In this document: positions 16,598-25,020 of the stretch, piece by piece
How positions within the stretch are numbered: position 1 is the stretch's first letter
How the letters are laid out: every line of letters starts with the position of its first letter
NCBI RefSeq assembly: GCF_001422735.1
Contig: NZ_LMLZ01000024.1
Location: forward strand, 124,001 to 188,000
Reading direction: 5' to 3'
Length of the DNA stretch: 64,000 nucleotides
DNA from: Acidovorax sp. Leaf78
GTDB lineage: Bacteria; Pseudomonadota; Gammaproteobacteria; Burkholderiales; Burkholderiaceae_C
Notes under the pieces: generated by a model
The model's input: the letters and a program-made list of their open reading frames with translations, nothing else
The model's database searches: none
Told to the model about the DNA's origin: nothing
Made by a program: the position numbers and the translations under genes

Positions 16598-17605
16598 TCA
16601 GTCGATGCTGATTTTCGCGTCCTTCACCACCTGGGCCCATTTGTTGCGGTCGGTGTGCACCGTCTGGCGGAATTGCTCGGGTGTTTCGATGCGCACTGTG
16701 TTGCCGTTGGCCTCGAAGCGGGCGCGCACGTCCGGCAGCTCCAGCACTTCGCGCACGGCGGTGTTGAGCTTCTTCACGATGGCCGCGTCCGTGCCCTTGG
16801 GCGCGAAGATGCCGAACCAGATCGAGCTGTCGAAACCCTTGGTGCCCGGCAGGCCGCTCGATGCGATGGTCGGCACTTCCTTCACGGCGTTCACCGGCTT
16901 GGCGGTGGTCACGCCCAGCAGGCGCACCTTGTCGGCCTTGTAGTGTGGCAACACCGTCTGCACCTGGTTCATGATGCAGCAGGTCTCGCCCCGCACCACC
17001 GACGCGATGGCCTCGGGCCCGCCCTTGTAGGGCACGTGCACCATGTTCAGGCCCAAGCGGGCGTTGAACTCGGCAAACGCCATGTGCGTGCCCGCGCCGT
17101 TGCCGGTAGACGCAAAGTTGTACTTGCCCGGGTTGGCCTTGACCAGGTCCACGAACTCCTTGAGCGTCTTCACGTCGATGACGGTGGGGTTGATGGTCAG
17201 CACGTTCGACACATCGATGAGCGGCGCCACGGGCACGAAGTCCTCTTCCACATCGAACGGCAGCTTCTTGTACAGCGCGGCGTTGCTGCCGTGCGTGGCC
17301 GCGGTGCCGAAGGCGAAGGTGTAGCCGTCGGGCTTGGCGCGCGCCACGTATTCGCTGGCGATGTTGCCGGCCGCGCCGGACTTGTAGTCGATGATGACCG
17401 GCTGGCCCAGGCGCTGGGCCAGGGGCTCCTGCACGGAGCGGGCGATCACGTCCACGCCCGACCCGGCCGGGAATCCGAGGATCAGCGTGATGGGTTGCTG
17501 GGGCCAGGTGGCGGGGCCGGCGGCGTGTGCGCCAGTGGTGGCGAGCAACGCAGCGCAGGCGAGCGCGACGGCTGGAATCCAGCGGAGAGAGGGCAGGGCG
17601 CGCAT
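16598..17605 (-). CDS. Bug/TctC-family periplasmic solute receptor
   Basis: 335 aa with a signal peptide (to ~residue 28, AHAAG). Family signatures: WPQQPITLILGFPAGSGVDVIAR at the mature N-terminus, SGAAGNIASEYVARAKPDGYT and HVPYKGGPEAI. Bug receptors bind carboxylates, amides or other organic acids in a pincer pocket; many in this family group work without a local TctAB permease, and none is present here. I chose the ATG at 17605, where the basic n-region begins. It leads the operon with the FAD oxidoreductase and CMD protein. The ligand is unknown. Confidence 0.9.
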   Translation of the reverse strand: MRALPSLRWIPAVALACAALLATTGAHAAGPATWPQQPITLILGFPAGSGVDVIARSVQEPLAQRLGQPVIIDYKSGAAGNIASEYVARAKPDGYTFAFGTAATHGSNAALYKKLPFDVEEDFVPVAPLIDVSNVLTINPTVIDVKTLKEFVDLVKANPGKYNFASTGNGAGTHMAFAEFNARLGLNMVHVPYKGGPEAIASVVRGETCCIMNQVQTVLPHYKADKVRLLGVTTAKPVNAVKEVPTIASSGLPGTKGFDSSIWFGIFAPKGTDAAIVKKLNTAVREVLELPDVRARFEANGNTVRIETPEQFRQTVHTDRNKWAQVVKDAKISID

Positions 17606-17811
17606 GGGGAAATCCTTCAATGGGGTGTGCAGCAGGGATGCGCTATTGTGGGAAATCCAACATGTGCGACGTCGTATATGCATATGGCAGCACAGTCCGG
17701 GCGGCTGCGCAGTGCCGTTGAAAACGCAACAGCGCGACGTGCCAGGCACGCCGCGCTGCGGGGCTGCGATCAGCCGGTCAGTGGATCAGCGGATCAGCGG
17801 TCCGTCGTCCA

Positions 17812-18267
17812 TCAATTGCGGCGTGGGTTGTCGGGCTGCTGGTCGCGGCGGTTGGAGACGCCGTCTCCATCACGGTCCCGGTCATTGCGGTTGGACACGC
17901 CATCACCGTCCCGGTCCCAGCCACCGCGCTGGAATTCCCAGCGGCCATCACGTTCGGCCCATTGGGGCTGGCGGTACTGGTGGCCAGAGCGGGCTTGCAC
18001 CCAATGGCCGCGCACCCACTGGTAGCGGTTGCCACGCCACTCCCAATGGCCTTCTTCCCACACCTGGCCACGGCGGGGGCGTGGCACGGCTTCACGGCGA
18101 GGCGCTGGGGGCGCGGGGATGACCTGGTAGGTCTGCGTTTGCTGGTACCCGCGGTCGGAATGGCCCTGCGCCACCACCACGCCAGGGGTGGCAGCATGGG
18201 CGGTGGCCAGCGTCATCAGCGATGCGAGGGCGATGGAAGCGGCGGACAGTGTCTTGGTATGTTTCAT
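17812..18267 (-). CDS. Small exported YXWGXW-type protein with DRDGDG repeats (paralogue A)
   Basis: 151 aa with a signal peptide (to ~25, AHAAT). The middle (about 60-105) has Trp/His-rich repeats (EEGHWEWRGNRYQWVRGHW), as in YXWGXW repeat proteins. The C-terminal 35 residues carry two DRDGDGVSNR units of the thrombospondin-3/calcium-binding kind, ending DNPRRN. It is probably periplasmic or surface-exposed; function unknown. A very similar gene follows upstream at 18442-18915 in the same orientation, so this is a local duplication. Confidence 0.7.
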   Translation of the reverse strand: MKHTKTLSAASIALASLMTLATAHAATPGVVVAQGHSDRGYQQTQTYQVIPAPPAPRREAVPRPRRGQVWEEGHWEWRGNRYQWVRGHWVQARSGHQYRQPQWAERDGRWEFQRGGWDRDGDGVSNRNDRDRDGDGVSNRRDQQPDNPRRN

Positions 18268-18441
18268 TGTTGTTCTCCGGTGGGTGGACGGTGGCATGCC
18301 GGTGATGCACATCGCGGCGTTGTAGATATCCGCGTTGTGGGGGGCACACACCGGCCACAAAAATGCTGTGGATCGGGGTGGGACATCCTGGGTGGCGCAG
18401 GTCGCGTCACGCAGGATGATTTACCGAGGATGGGTTACCGG

Positions 18442-18915
18442 TCAGTTGCGGTTGGGGTTGTCGGGGCGGCGGTCGTGGCGGTTCGGTACGCCGTCACCGT
18501 CGCGGTCTCGGTCTCGGCGGTCGCGGATGCCGTCACCATCGCGGTCCCAGCCGCCGCGGCGCATTTCCCAGCGGTCACCGTGCTGCTCCCAGCGGGGTTC
18601 GCGGTATGCGTAGCCGGGGCGGGCCTTCACCCAGTAGCCCTGCATCCACACGTGGCGGTTGCCACGCCATTCCCAATGGCCGGGCACCCATGCCATGCCG
18701 CGGCGGGGGTGCGGCGCGACTTCGTGGCGGGGTGGTGGTGGGGGGCCGTATTGGACCAGGACGGGCGCGCCGTGGACCACGACGGGCGCACCTGAGTGGT
18801 ACTGGTGCTGCCCCGATTGAAAGACAACAGTGGCACTGTTTTGTGCTTGCGCTACCGTTGCGGCGCCCAGCGACAACAGGGCGATGGAAACAGCGGCGAG
18901 TGCATTACGGGCCAT
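18442..18915 (-). CDS. Small exported YXWGXW-type protein with DRDGDG repeats (paralogue B)
   Basis: 157 aa, a paralogue of the neighbouring 17812-18267 product. Signal peptide to ~25 (AQAQN), then a variable Val/His-rich stretch, PPPPPRHEV, the shared WVPGHWEWRGNRHVWMQGYW repeat, and a C-terminus with RDGDGIRDR and RDGDGVPNR units ending DNPNRN. Conservation is highest in the Trp repeat and the acidic DxDGDG tail, which look like calcium-binding loops. The roughly 170-base gap between the two genes holds only the second gene's leader. No function is known. Confidence 0.7.
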   Translation of the reverse strand: MARNALAAVSIALLSLGAATVAQAQNSATVVFQSGQHQYHSGAPVVVHGAPVLVQYGPPPPPRHEVAPHPRRGMAWVPGHWEWRGNRHVWMQGYWVKARPGYAYREPRWEQHGDRWEMRRGGWDRDGDGIRDRRDRDRDGDGVPNRHDRRPDNPNRN

Positions 18916-19095
18916 GACGATCTCCTCAAAATGATTCCTTGCGGAACCGAGGACTTCATAGTGCTCAACTTGCGTCAAGCCGGTGTAGTCCATTTGCGAA
19001 GTCTTGTGAAGTTGTGTTTCCTGTCTCGGGCTGCAGTACGGGCAGCGTGAACCACGTCACGCTGCGAGGTTTGTGCAGTGCACCCACCCTGCGCG

Positions 19096-19479
19096 CTAGC
19101 GCCACCACACCAGTGCGGCCACCGCCATCAACGGCACCCACGCGGGGTGCCTGCCGCGTGTGGCGTAGAACACCAGCAGGCCGCTGGCCAGGGTGGCCAC
19201 GCCCGCCACATCGGCCACCCACGCGGCCAGTGCGGCGTCGGTCCAGGGCGAGGTGCCCAGGCGCCACAGCAGGGCGCTCAGGGCCAGGCCCAGCACCGTG
19301 GCCAGATGCCACGTGCCCCAGAGAATGCGCACCTGGGGCTCGCGCAGCACGGGGCGGCCCGCAGTGGGCACCACGCCCCGCGTTCGCAGGCTGCGAAACA
19401 CCATGATCTCGCCCAGCACCGAGTGCGCCAGGGCCACCACGGCCAGCACCCCGGCCGCCACAATGAAGAGGATGTTCAT
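19096..19479 (-). CDS. Small multi-pass membrane protein of the TetR operon
   Basis: 127 aa with about four hydrophobic segments (residues 2-20, 52-72, 78-100, 110-125) and a conserved-looking ALAHSVLGEIMVFRSLR stretch. I do not recognise a family. Its start overlaps the end of the DUF6463 gene by four bases, and it is last in a minus-strand operon with TetR, DUF2867, an ABC1 kinase and DUF6463. It probably sits in the inner membrane with the DUF6463 protein. Confidence 0.65.
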   Translation of the reverse strand: MNILFIVAAGVLAVVALAHSVLGEIMVFRSLRTRGVVPTAGRPVLREPQVRILWGTWHLATVLGLALSALLWRLGTSPWTDAALAAWVADVAGVATLASGLLVFYATRGRHPAWVPLMAVAALVWWR

Positions 19480-19934
19480 GAAGCGGTCTTTCGTGAGTCC
19501 GGCGTGAAAACGGTGGACGGCGTTGGCGGCAGAGGCTGCGCTGCGCACAGCGCCAGCGCAGGCGGCAGCACCAGCCAGAAGCCGGACGGCGGCATCAGCA
19601 CGATGCCCAGCAATGCCAGCGCCAACAAACCAAAGCCCAGCGGGCGCTGCGTGGCGGCGGCCGCTGCTCCGCCATGGCGTTCGAGCTGCAGCACGACCCA
19701 GGCCAGCAGCGCAAACAGAACGCCGAACAGGACGAACCACACCACGGCGCCCAGCAGCGGGTCGTTCCGGACGCTGGCGAAAACGCCGCGCCGCAGGATT
19801 TCGCGCAGGGGCTCGGTGAACACCACGAACGCATAGCCCATGTGCAGGGCCGCCACGGCCAGCAGCCATGGGCCCTTCCAGCGGTGGCGCAGCGAGGGTT
19901 GCACGGGGCCGTCAGCGGCGAGTGGTGGTGACAT
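19476..19934 (-). CDS. DUF6463-like membrane protein
   Basis: 152 aa with four probable membrane segments (about 22-40, 62-82, 95-115, 118-135). The pattern GPWLLAVAALHMGYAFVVF followed by PLLGAVVWFVLFGVLFALLAWV is what I associate with DUF6463. It overlaps the ABC1 kinase gene by 23 bases upstream and the next small membrane-protein gene by four bases downstream, so expression is very likely coupled. Function unknown; a membrane partner for the kinase is possible. Confidence 0.65.
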   Translation of the reverse strand: MSPPLAADGPVQPSLRHRWKGPWLLAVAALHMGYAFVVFTEPLREILRRGVFASVRNDPLLGAVVWFVLFGVLFALLAWVVLQLERHGGAAAAATQRPLGFGLLALALLGIVLMPPSGFWLVLPPALALCAAQPLPPTPSTVFTPDSRKTAS

Positions 19935-21279
19935 GTGCGTGGCCTGTAGTGAGGGGAAGGCTGTGGACCCAGGGGTTGGTGGTGCGCACCTGCGCGCCCA
20001 TGCGCGTGAGCAGGTGCATCAGCCCCATCCACAGGCGTTCGAACGACGGCATCTCGGGCGGCACGCCCGCCATGTGGCGGCCGAGCACGCGCTGCTGTTC
20101 GGCGGTGGGCATCGGCGGCGGCTGCTTGTGGCGGAAGTCGAAGACCTCGGCAGTGAAGGGCTCCAGCTGCCAGTCCTGCATCCCTGCGAGCAGCGGCATG
20201 GTGGTGCTGAACTCCTGTGCACTCAGGCCACTGCCGACCAGACCCAGCGCCTGGTAGGCCTGCAGCACTTGCAGGTCCCGCTCGGCGCTGGCAGGATGCA
20301 GCAGCGCCGACCAGGCCTGTTGCACGCCGGCGCGAAATGCGGGTGACAGCGCGCGCGTGCAGCCGAAGTCCAGCACGCCCAGATGGCAGTCGCCATCGCC
20401 CACCGGCAGGAAAAGAAAGTTGCCCGGGTGCGGGTCGGCGTGCACGCGGCCCAGCGCAAAGATGCAGTGCAGGTACCAGTCCCACAGCCGCTGCCCGGCC
20501 TGGTTGCGCTGCGCCTGCGTGGGGCCGGTGGCCAGCCAGGCATCGAGGTGCAGGCCGGGCAAATGCTGCTGCGTGAGCACCTGGGCGCGCGTGTGCGACG
20601 CGATGGGCCGCGCCATCGCCACGCCGGGCCACGCGGCGTGCTGGGCAAACCAGGCCAGCTCTTCGGCCTCTTGCAGATAGTCCACCTCGCGCAGCAGTGT
20701 GGCCTCGATCTCGTCCATCACGCCGTCCACGATGCCTGCAGCTGGCAGGGGCATGTCGGTGTGCGCCAGTGCCCTGAGCGCCGTGCGCATCAGCTGCATG
20801 TCGCTGGCGATGGTGGCGGCGATGCCCGGGTACTGCACCTTCACCGCAACGGCCCCGTGCCCCGCCAGCTGGGCGTGGTGCACCTGGCCCAGGCTGGCCG
20901 CGGCAAACGCGGTGGGCTCGAAGTGGTCGAACAGCGCCTCGGGCTCTTGCCCGAACGCCTGGCGGAACACGCGGCCCACCAGCGCGCGGTTCAGCGGCAG
21001 CGCCTGGTGCTGGCCGCGCGCGAGTTCGCGGCGCACGCCCTCGGGCAGCAGGCTGGGGTGCATGCTGAGCATCTGCGACACCTTGAGGGCGGTGCCGCGC
21101 AGCTGGCCCAGCGCGCCGAACAGGATGCGGCCCAGCGCCGCTTCATGGTCGGCCTGCGCCTGCTCGGACGGCGCGCGCACGCTGTGCCCGATGCGTGCCA
21201 GGCCGATGCGCGCCGCGGCCACGCTGGTGATGGCGCCGCGCGCCAGGCGGCTGGTGCGGGGCGGGGTGTTGCGGGCCAT
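19912..21279 (-). CDS. ABC1/UbiB-family atypical kinase
   Basis: 455 aa. Motifs of the UbiB/ADCK family in order: RGTALKVSQMLS (variant of the KxGQ motif, with Ser where Gly is usual), the Ala-rich loop AAASLGQVHHA, the lysine strand VAVKVQYPG, EVDYLQEAEE, catalytic HADPHPGNFLF and the metal-binding LDFG. Family members support ubiquinone synthesis or lipid-linked processes and bind ATP. This is not the classical ubiB, which is larger and has C-terminal membrane helices. It is in a TetR-controlled operon with DUF2867 and DUF6463 proteins. The substrate is unknown. Confidence 0.85.
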   Translation of the reverse strand: MARNTPPRTSRLARGAITSVAAARIGLARIGHSVRAPSEQAQADHEAALGRILFGALGQLRGTALKVSQMLSMHPSLLPEGVRRELARGQHQALPLNRALVGRVFRQAFGQEPEALFDHFEPTAFAAASLGQVHHAQLAGHGAVAVKVQYPGIAATIASDMQLMRTALRALAHTDMPLPAAGIVDGVMDEIEATLLREVDYLQEAEELAWFAQHAAWPGVAMARPIASHTRAQVLTQQHLPGLHLDAWLATGPTQAQRNQAGQRLWDWYLHCIFALGRVHADPHPGNFLFLPVGDGDCHLGVLDFGCTRALSPAFRAGVQQAWSALLHPASAERDLQVLQAYQALGLVGSGLSAQEFSTTMPLLAGMQDWQLEPFTAEVFDFRHKQPPPMPTAEQQRVLGRHMAGVPPEMPSFERLWMGLMHLLTRMGAQVRTTNPWVHSLPLTTGHAHVTTTRR

Positions 21280-21280
21280 G

Positions 21281-21856
21281 TCAGTGCCCGGTGCGTGTGG
21301 GTACGGCCGCCACGCGACGCAGCATGCTCCGCACGATGGCGCAGTGGAACGGCGTGATGACCGCCATGTACGCATGGCCCAGCGTGTTGTGGATGTGCAC
21401 CACGGTGCTGAGCACCAGCATCGGCTGGCCGCCCACGAGCCGCTTGCACAGCGACACCTGCACGTCGAGGTGCTTGTCGTCCTGGCCCATCACCACCTCG
21501 CGCTCGCCCAGGTGGCGCAGGATGAAGATGCCCACGCGGTCGCCCTGGCGGTAGCTGGCGGCGTTGCGCGGGTCGGCGTGTGGGCCGCTGCGCTGGTCGT
21601 GCACATCGTGCAGCTGGCCCACGTCTTTGAGGCCCACCAGCCGCACCAGCCGGTTGCGCACCGCCATGAGCGCGCGCGTCCAGTGGGGTGTGCGCGCCAC
21701 CATGTCGAGCCATGCCTGCAGCGCGCTGGCGTTGGGGTGCGGGTCGGGTGTCTGGTATGCGTCGGCGTACTGCGCGCCGGGCAGGGCGGCGTGGATCACG
21801 GTGCCTTCGGGCAGGGGCACCGCGTGCACGGTGCGCAGAGTGGCGGTTGTGCTCAT
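21281..21856 (-). CDS. DUF2867 domain protein
   Basis: 191 aa with no signal peptide. The sequence has an aromatic N-terminal half (DAYQTPDPHPNASALQAWLDMVARTP) and a C-terminal half (DDKHLDVQVSLCKRL, HIHNTLGHAYMAVITPFH) that resembles DUF2867, a START-like/polyketide-cyclase-related fold. Such domains often bind hydrophobic ligands. It overlaps the tetR stop by four bases (ATGA type) and is separated by one base from the ABC1 kinase gene, so it is co-transcribed with both. Confidence 0.75.
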   Translation of the reverse strand: MSTTATLRTVHAVPLPEGTVIHAALPGAQYADAYQTPDPHPNASALQAWLDMVARTPHWTRALMAVRNRLVRLVGLKDVGQLHDVHDQRSGPHADPRNAASYRQGDRVGIFILRHLGEREVVMGQDDKHLDVQVSLCKRLVGGQPMLVLSTVVHIHNTLGHAYMAVITPFHCAIVRSMLRRVAAVPTRTGH

Positions 21857-22773
21857 GGTGCGGCCTTGCGGGTGCGGCGGACTGGGGCGGCGGCGGTTGC
21901 AGGGGCAACGTCTGCCGGGGTGGCTGCCGCGGGTGACGGGCCACCGGCCTTGGTGCGCGCCTTGCGGGGCTTCGGCTCGGCAGCCGTCTCGGGTGGAGGC
22001 GGCGCTGCGGGCGCCGTGGCAGCTGCGCGGCGCACGGGCACGGTGCCCATGTCGTCCAGCGTCTGCTGCGCCGCGCGCAGCACGCCCACCAGCCCGCTGC
22101 CGCGCTGCATGAAGCGCGCCATCTGGCTGCGCAGCACAAAGCCGCCCAGCTGCAGCGCCCGGCCCACCAGCCCTGTGCGCAGCGTCAGCACCAGCACCCC
22201 CAGCGACAGGTCCACCAGCTGCGTGGTGTCGGCAAAGCCGTCGGACTCGTCGGCCAGCCAGTAGGCCACCACACCGCCCAGGTAGTCGGTGTACAGCCCA
22301 CCCGCCAGGCCCTTGAAGTCGCAGGGCTCGATCTCGCCGCTGGCCTCCGCGGCCTCCAGAAAGCTCGCCACCGCATCGCGCAGCGCGGCACGCGCCGGCA
22401 GGGGCTCGGCCATCAGCGCCAGCGGCGAGCGCCGGGCCACCTTGTGCATCTCGGCCACGAACTCGCGGTCGGCCAGCAGGCGCTCCAGCACCGCGTCCGT
22501 CAGGCGCTGCAGCTTTTCCTGCAGGCTGTAGCTCGCGAACCCGGGCGCTTGCAGCGTGTCGGCCAGCGACGCATGCACCACCTCGTCCAGGTACCCCAGC
22601 GCAATGCGGTCCTTGGTGGGGAAGTACTTGTAGATCGTGGCGTCGCCAATGCCGGCAGCGCGGGCGATGTCCTTCATCGTCGTGCCGTCGAACCCCTGGC
22701 GGGTCATCAGGTCCACCGCGCTGGCCACGATCTGGCGGCGGGTGGCGTCTTGCTGCTGGCGGGTGGTTTTCAT
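21853..22773 (-). CDS. TetR-family transcriptional regulator
   Basis: 306 aa, longer than typical TetR proteins (~200) because of a 75-residue Ala/Pro/Lys-rich tail. The N-terminal helix-turn-helix is clear (RRQIVASAVDLMTRQGFDGTTMKDIARAAGIGDATIYKYFPTKD, residues ~12-55). A ligand-binding helical domain follows to ~225. It is first in the five-gene operon it probably controls. An imperfect palindrome lies just upstream of its start (22782-22809), consistent with autoregulation. The basic tail (KPRKARTKAGG, VRRTRKAAP) might add non-specific DNA binding. Confidence 0.85.
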   Translation of the reverse strand: MKTTRQQQDATRRQIVASAVDLMTRQGFDGTTMKDIARAAGIGDATIYKYFPTKDRIALGYLDEVVHASLADTLQAPGFASYSLQEKLQRLTDAVLERLLADREFVAEMHKVARRSPLALMAEPLPARAALRDAVASFLEAAEASGEIEPCDFKGLAGGLYTDYLGGVVAYWLADESDGFADTTQLVDLSLGVLVLTLRTGLVGRALQLGGFVLRSQMARFMQRGSGLVGVLRAAQQTLDDMGTVPVRRAAATAPAAPPPPETAAEPKPRKARTKAGGPSPAAATPADVAPATAAAPVRRTRKAAP

Positions 22774-22781
22774 TTGCTATC

Positions 22782-22809
22782 TTTAAATTCGTCGAATTGA
22801 CGATTTAAA
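22782..22809. promoter_or_regulatory. Candidate TetR operator
   Basis: TTTAAATTCGTC and GACGATTTAAA form an inverted repeat with one bulged base around GAATT, centred about 23 bases upstream of the tetR start codon. The AT-rich sequence contrasts with its surroundings. The assignment to the adjacent TetR protein is inference. Confidence 0.5.
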
Positions 22810-22925
22810 GAATAGTGGATTCACATTAAAGAGTCAACAGCGCCCGAAATGGGCATCCAGTGCTGTCAGAACCAGCGTTTTGAGCATCTTTTTGCCCTCT
22901 ACCGCCGACTGGTAAAGCGCAAGAA

Positions 22926-22942
22926 GCTATAAAAAATATAGC
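22926..22942. repeat. Family A palindrome upstream of the TetR operon
   Basis: GCTATAAAAAATATAGC next to GCGCAAGA, matching the short palindromic half of the family A repeats. The 412-base gap between 22774 and 23185 holds this, the TetR operator and two family C copies; I see no gene in it. Confidence 0.5.
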
Positions 22943-23024
22943 AAACGTAGTGTCTGACCCGTGCTCCCCGCCGTGCGACGCTCACTACCCCCAGAAACCG
23001 GCGCGCCCCCACGCCAATGCACCC

Positions 23025-23182
23025 GTGGAACCGGCTCTGCCGGGCCACCGGGTGCGTCCCCCCTCGGGGGAAGCGGCGCAGCCGCTCAGGGGGACTACCA
23101 ATCCTTCCCGTGGAACCGGCTTCGCCGGGCCACCGGGTGCGTCCCCCTTTGGGGAAAGACGCGCAGCGGCTCAGGGGGCAAC
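23025..23182 (-). repeat. Two tandem family C repeats (copies 3 and 4)
   Basis: Copies at about 23025-23090 and 23105-23182 in direct tandem. Each shows CCGTGGAACCGGCT, GCCGGGCCACCGGGTGCGTC and GCTCAGGGGG. On the minus strand they start with CCCCCTGAG four bases after the stop codon of the XRE regulator gene, the same placement as other copies. Confidence 0.8.
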
Positions 23183-23185
23183 CCT

Positions 23186-23926
23186 TCACGGGGGCAGCCG
23201 CCTCATGCTCGTGAACGCCTCGAACTCCCAGCTGCGCATCGCCAGCAGCAGGGTGTAGCCCTCCAGCTCGCGGGGCGGCAGTTTCTGGTCGGCCAGGTGC
23301 TGCTGCGCAAAGTCCTGCGCCACGCGCTGCATGCGCTCCATGAACGCGGGCGCCAGGCCCCGGCTGATGGTGCCGTGCACCAGCAGCACGCCTTCGCCCG
23401 ATCCGTCGAAGCTGCCCGCAAAGTAGTCGAGCAGCGCGTGCTCGCGAAAGTAGTTCATCACCGGGCCGTGGGGCCGCCAGCGGAAGGTCTTGGCGAGCTT
23501 GAGGCGGTAGCGGTTCAGCGGCCGCAGCTCGATGATGCCGATGCGGTCGAGCTGCGCCAGGTACTTGATGCCCTCGGCTTCCGACAGGCGGTACGTGGTG
23601 GTCACCTGCTCCAGCGTCCACTGGCTCAGCACGCAGATCGCCATCAGCAGCAGCTTCTTGTCCGCGACCACGGCGCGCTCCTGCTCCTGCGTCAGCTCCT
23701 TGAGCAGCGGCTGGCTCTCGGCCACGCGGCGCGCCAGGTCGGCAAAGTCCAGCGCCAGCGCGCGGCAGATGGCGTCGATGCGCGACAGCGGCATATCGCC
23801 TTTGGCGAGCATGCGCTTGACGCTGGATTCGGCCATGCCCAGGGCCTGCGCCAGGTCGGCATAGGTCATCTGGGCGCTCTTGAGTTCTTTCTTCAGGGCG
23901 GTGACGAGGTCGGCAGTGGTGCTCAT
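23186..23926 (-). CDS. XRE-family helix-turn-helix regulator
   Basis: 246 aa. The N-terminal HTH (residues ~8-65: MTYADLAQALGMAESSVKRMLAKGDMPLSRIDAICRAL) is of the XRE/Cro type. The remaining ~180 residues form a second domain of unknown kind with a FRWRPHGPVMNYFREHALLDYF segment. The start has GGAGG about ten bases upstream. A 19-base near-perfect palindrome lies 18 bases before the start codon, between it and the divergent CREST gene. It may regulate itself and the divergent lipid operon. Confidence 0.8.
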   Translation of the reverse strand: MSTTADLVTALKKELKSAQMTYADLAQALGMAESSVKRMLAKGDMPLSRIDAICRALALDFADLARRVAESQPLLKELTQEQERAVVADKKLLLMAICVLSQWTLEQVTTTYRLSEAEGIKYLAQLDRIGIIELRPLNRYRLKLAKTFRWRPHGPVMNYFREHALLDYFAGSFDGSGEGVLLVHGTISRGLAPAFMERMQRVAQDFAQQHLADQKLPPRELEGYTLLLAMRSWEFEAFTSMRRLPP

Positions 23927-23943
23927 GGGTGGGGGTCCTCCGG

Positions 23944-23962
23944 GGTATCGATTATCAATACC
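23944..23962. promoter_or_regulatory. Candidate operator between XRE regulator and CREST operon
   Basis: GGTATCGAT, one central T, ATCAATACC: a 19-base inverted repeat with a single mismatch, located 18 bases upstream of the regulator start and about 108 bases upstream of the divergent gene. Size and position suit a Cro/XRE dimer site. Confidence 0.5.
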
Positions 23963-24069
23963 CAGAGTGGTCGGGGTGGCGCCTTGCGCGACTTTCGGGT
24001 GGGTGACGGGGCAGGGCTCCCGACACTGCGCTCCATCTCGTTCCACCAACTCCTGAAAGACGGTCCCGC

Positions 24070-25020
24070 ATGTCCCCCTCCTACCTGTCATCCCCCGCGC
24101 GCAGGCCCGGCCTGTCGCGCACTGAAGCGGCCCTGCTCGGGCTGGCCGTGCTGCTGGCGGCGCTGGCGCTGTTCGGCCCGGTGCTGCCCGCCAGCGTGCA
24201 CCAGCACGACTTTGCCGACCAGCGCGTGCTCTGGGGCATCCCTTGTGCCATCGATGTGCTGAGCAACCTGCCGTTCGCCGCTGCGGGCGTGTGGGGCCTG
24301 TGGTGGCTGCGCGGTGTGGAGCGGCGCGCCATCGACGGTGCCTCCCGCGCTGGCGCACACCTCTTCTTCGCCGGCCTGGTGTTCACGGCCATCGGCTCCA
24401 CGCTGTACCACCTGCTGCCCAACGATGCGGGCCTGCTGTGGGACCGGCTGGGCATGGTGCTGCCCTTCGCGGGCCTGCTGGGCCTGGCCGCAGCGGGCCG
24501 GGTGAGCAGCCGCGCTGGCTGGGCCGCGATGGGCGCGGTGCTGCTGGCGGGCCCTGCCGCCGTGCTGTGGTGGTGGCACACCGCCAACCTGCTGCCCTGG
24601 GCGGTGGTGCAGTTGGGCGGCATGCTGGTCGTGCTGGTGCTGGCCCTGCTGCCCCGGCGCGCGGGCACGCTGCCGGTGCACCTGGGGGCGGTGATCGCGA
24701 TGTATGGGCTGGCCAAGCTCTTTGAAGCGGCCGACCACGCGGTGTTCGACGCCACGGCGCAATGGGTGTCGGGCCACAGCCTCAAGCACGTGCTGGCTGC
24801 GGGTGCAGCCTGGCCGGTGCTGATGGCGGTGGAGGCTTTGCGCCACAAAGCAACGACCGGCACCATGTTCATCATCCGCACCGGGCAGAATGGCGCCCAC
24901 ACCGTGGGTGTCGCGCGCACTGTGCGCGCCGGTACCTGCCAGAACACGGCCACTGCCCCTGTCGCCGCGACAGGAGCAGCTGCCACCGCCGACCCATCGG
25001 CTACGAGGAGAAACGCATGA
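24070..25020 (+). CDS. CREST/alkaline-ceramidase-like integral membrane hydrolase
   Basis: 316 aa, about seven membrane segments. It has the scattered metal-hydrolase residues of the CREST superfamily: a Ser in TAIGSTLYHLLPNDAGLLWDR together with His and Asp residues, and a late HSLKH pair (GHSLKHVLAAGAAWP) in the last membrane helix. Relatives include alkaline ceramidases and related lipid amidases that act within the membrane. The last ~55 residues are a low-complexity Ala/Thr tail absent from the membrane domain. The stop overlaps the next start (ATGA), so it is coupled to an acyltransferase-fusion protein, supporting a lipid-remodelling role. Confidence 0.7.
   Translation: MSPSYLSSPARRPGLSRTEAALLGLAVLLAALALFGPVLPASVHQHDFADQRVLWGIPCAIDVLSNLPFAAAGVWGLWWLRGVERRAIDGASRAGAHLFFAGLVFTAIGSTLYHLLPNDAGLLWDRLGMVLPFAGLLGLAAAGRVSSRAGWAAMGAVLLAGPAAVLWWWHTANLLPWAVVQLGGMLVVLVLALLPRRAGTLPVHLGAVIAMYGLAKLFEAADHAVFDATAQWVSGHSLKHVLAAGAAWPVLMAVEALRHKATTGTMFIIRTGQNGAHTVGVARTVRAGTCQNTATAPVAATGAAATADPSATRRNA

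Noticed and set aside
22774-23185. CRISPR array from the repeated GTGGAACCGGCT units
   Set aside because: Only two units, GC-rich, with internal hairpins and no spacer pattern; they belong to the dispersed family C repeats found elsewhere in the window.
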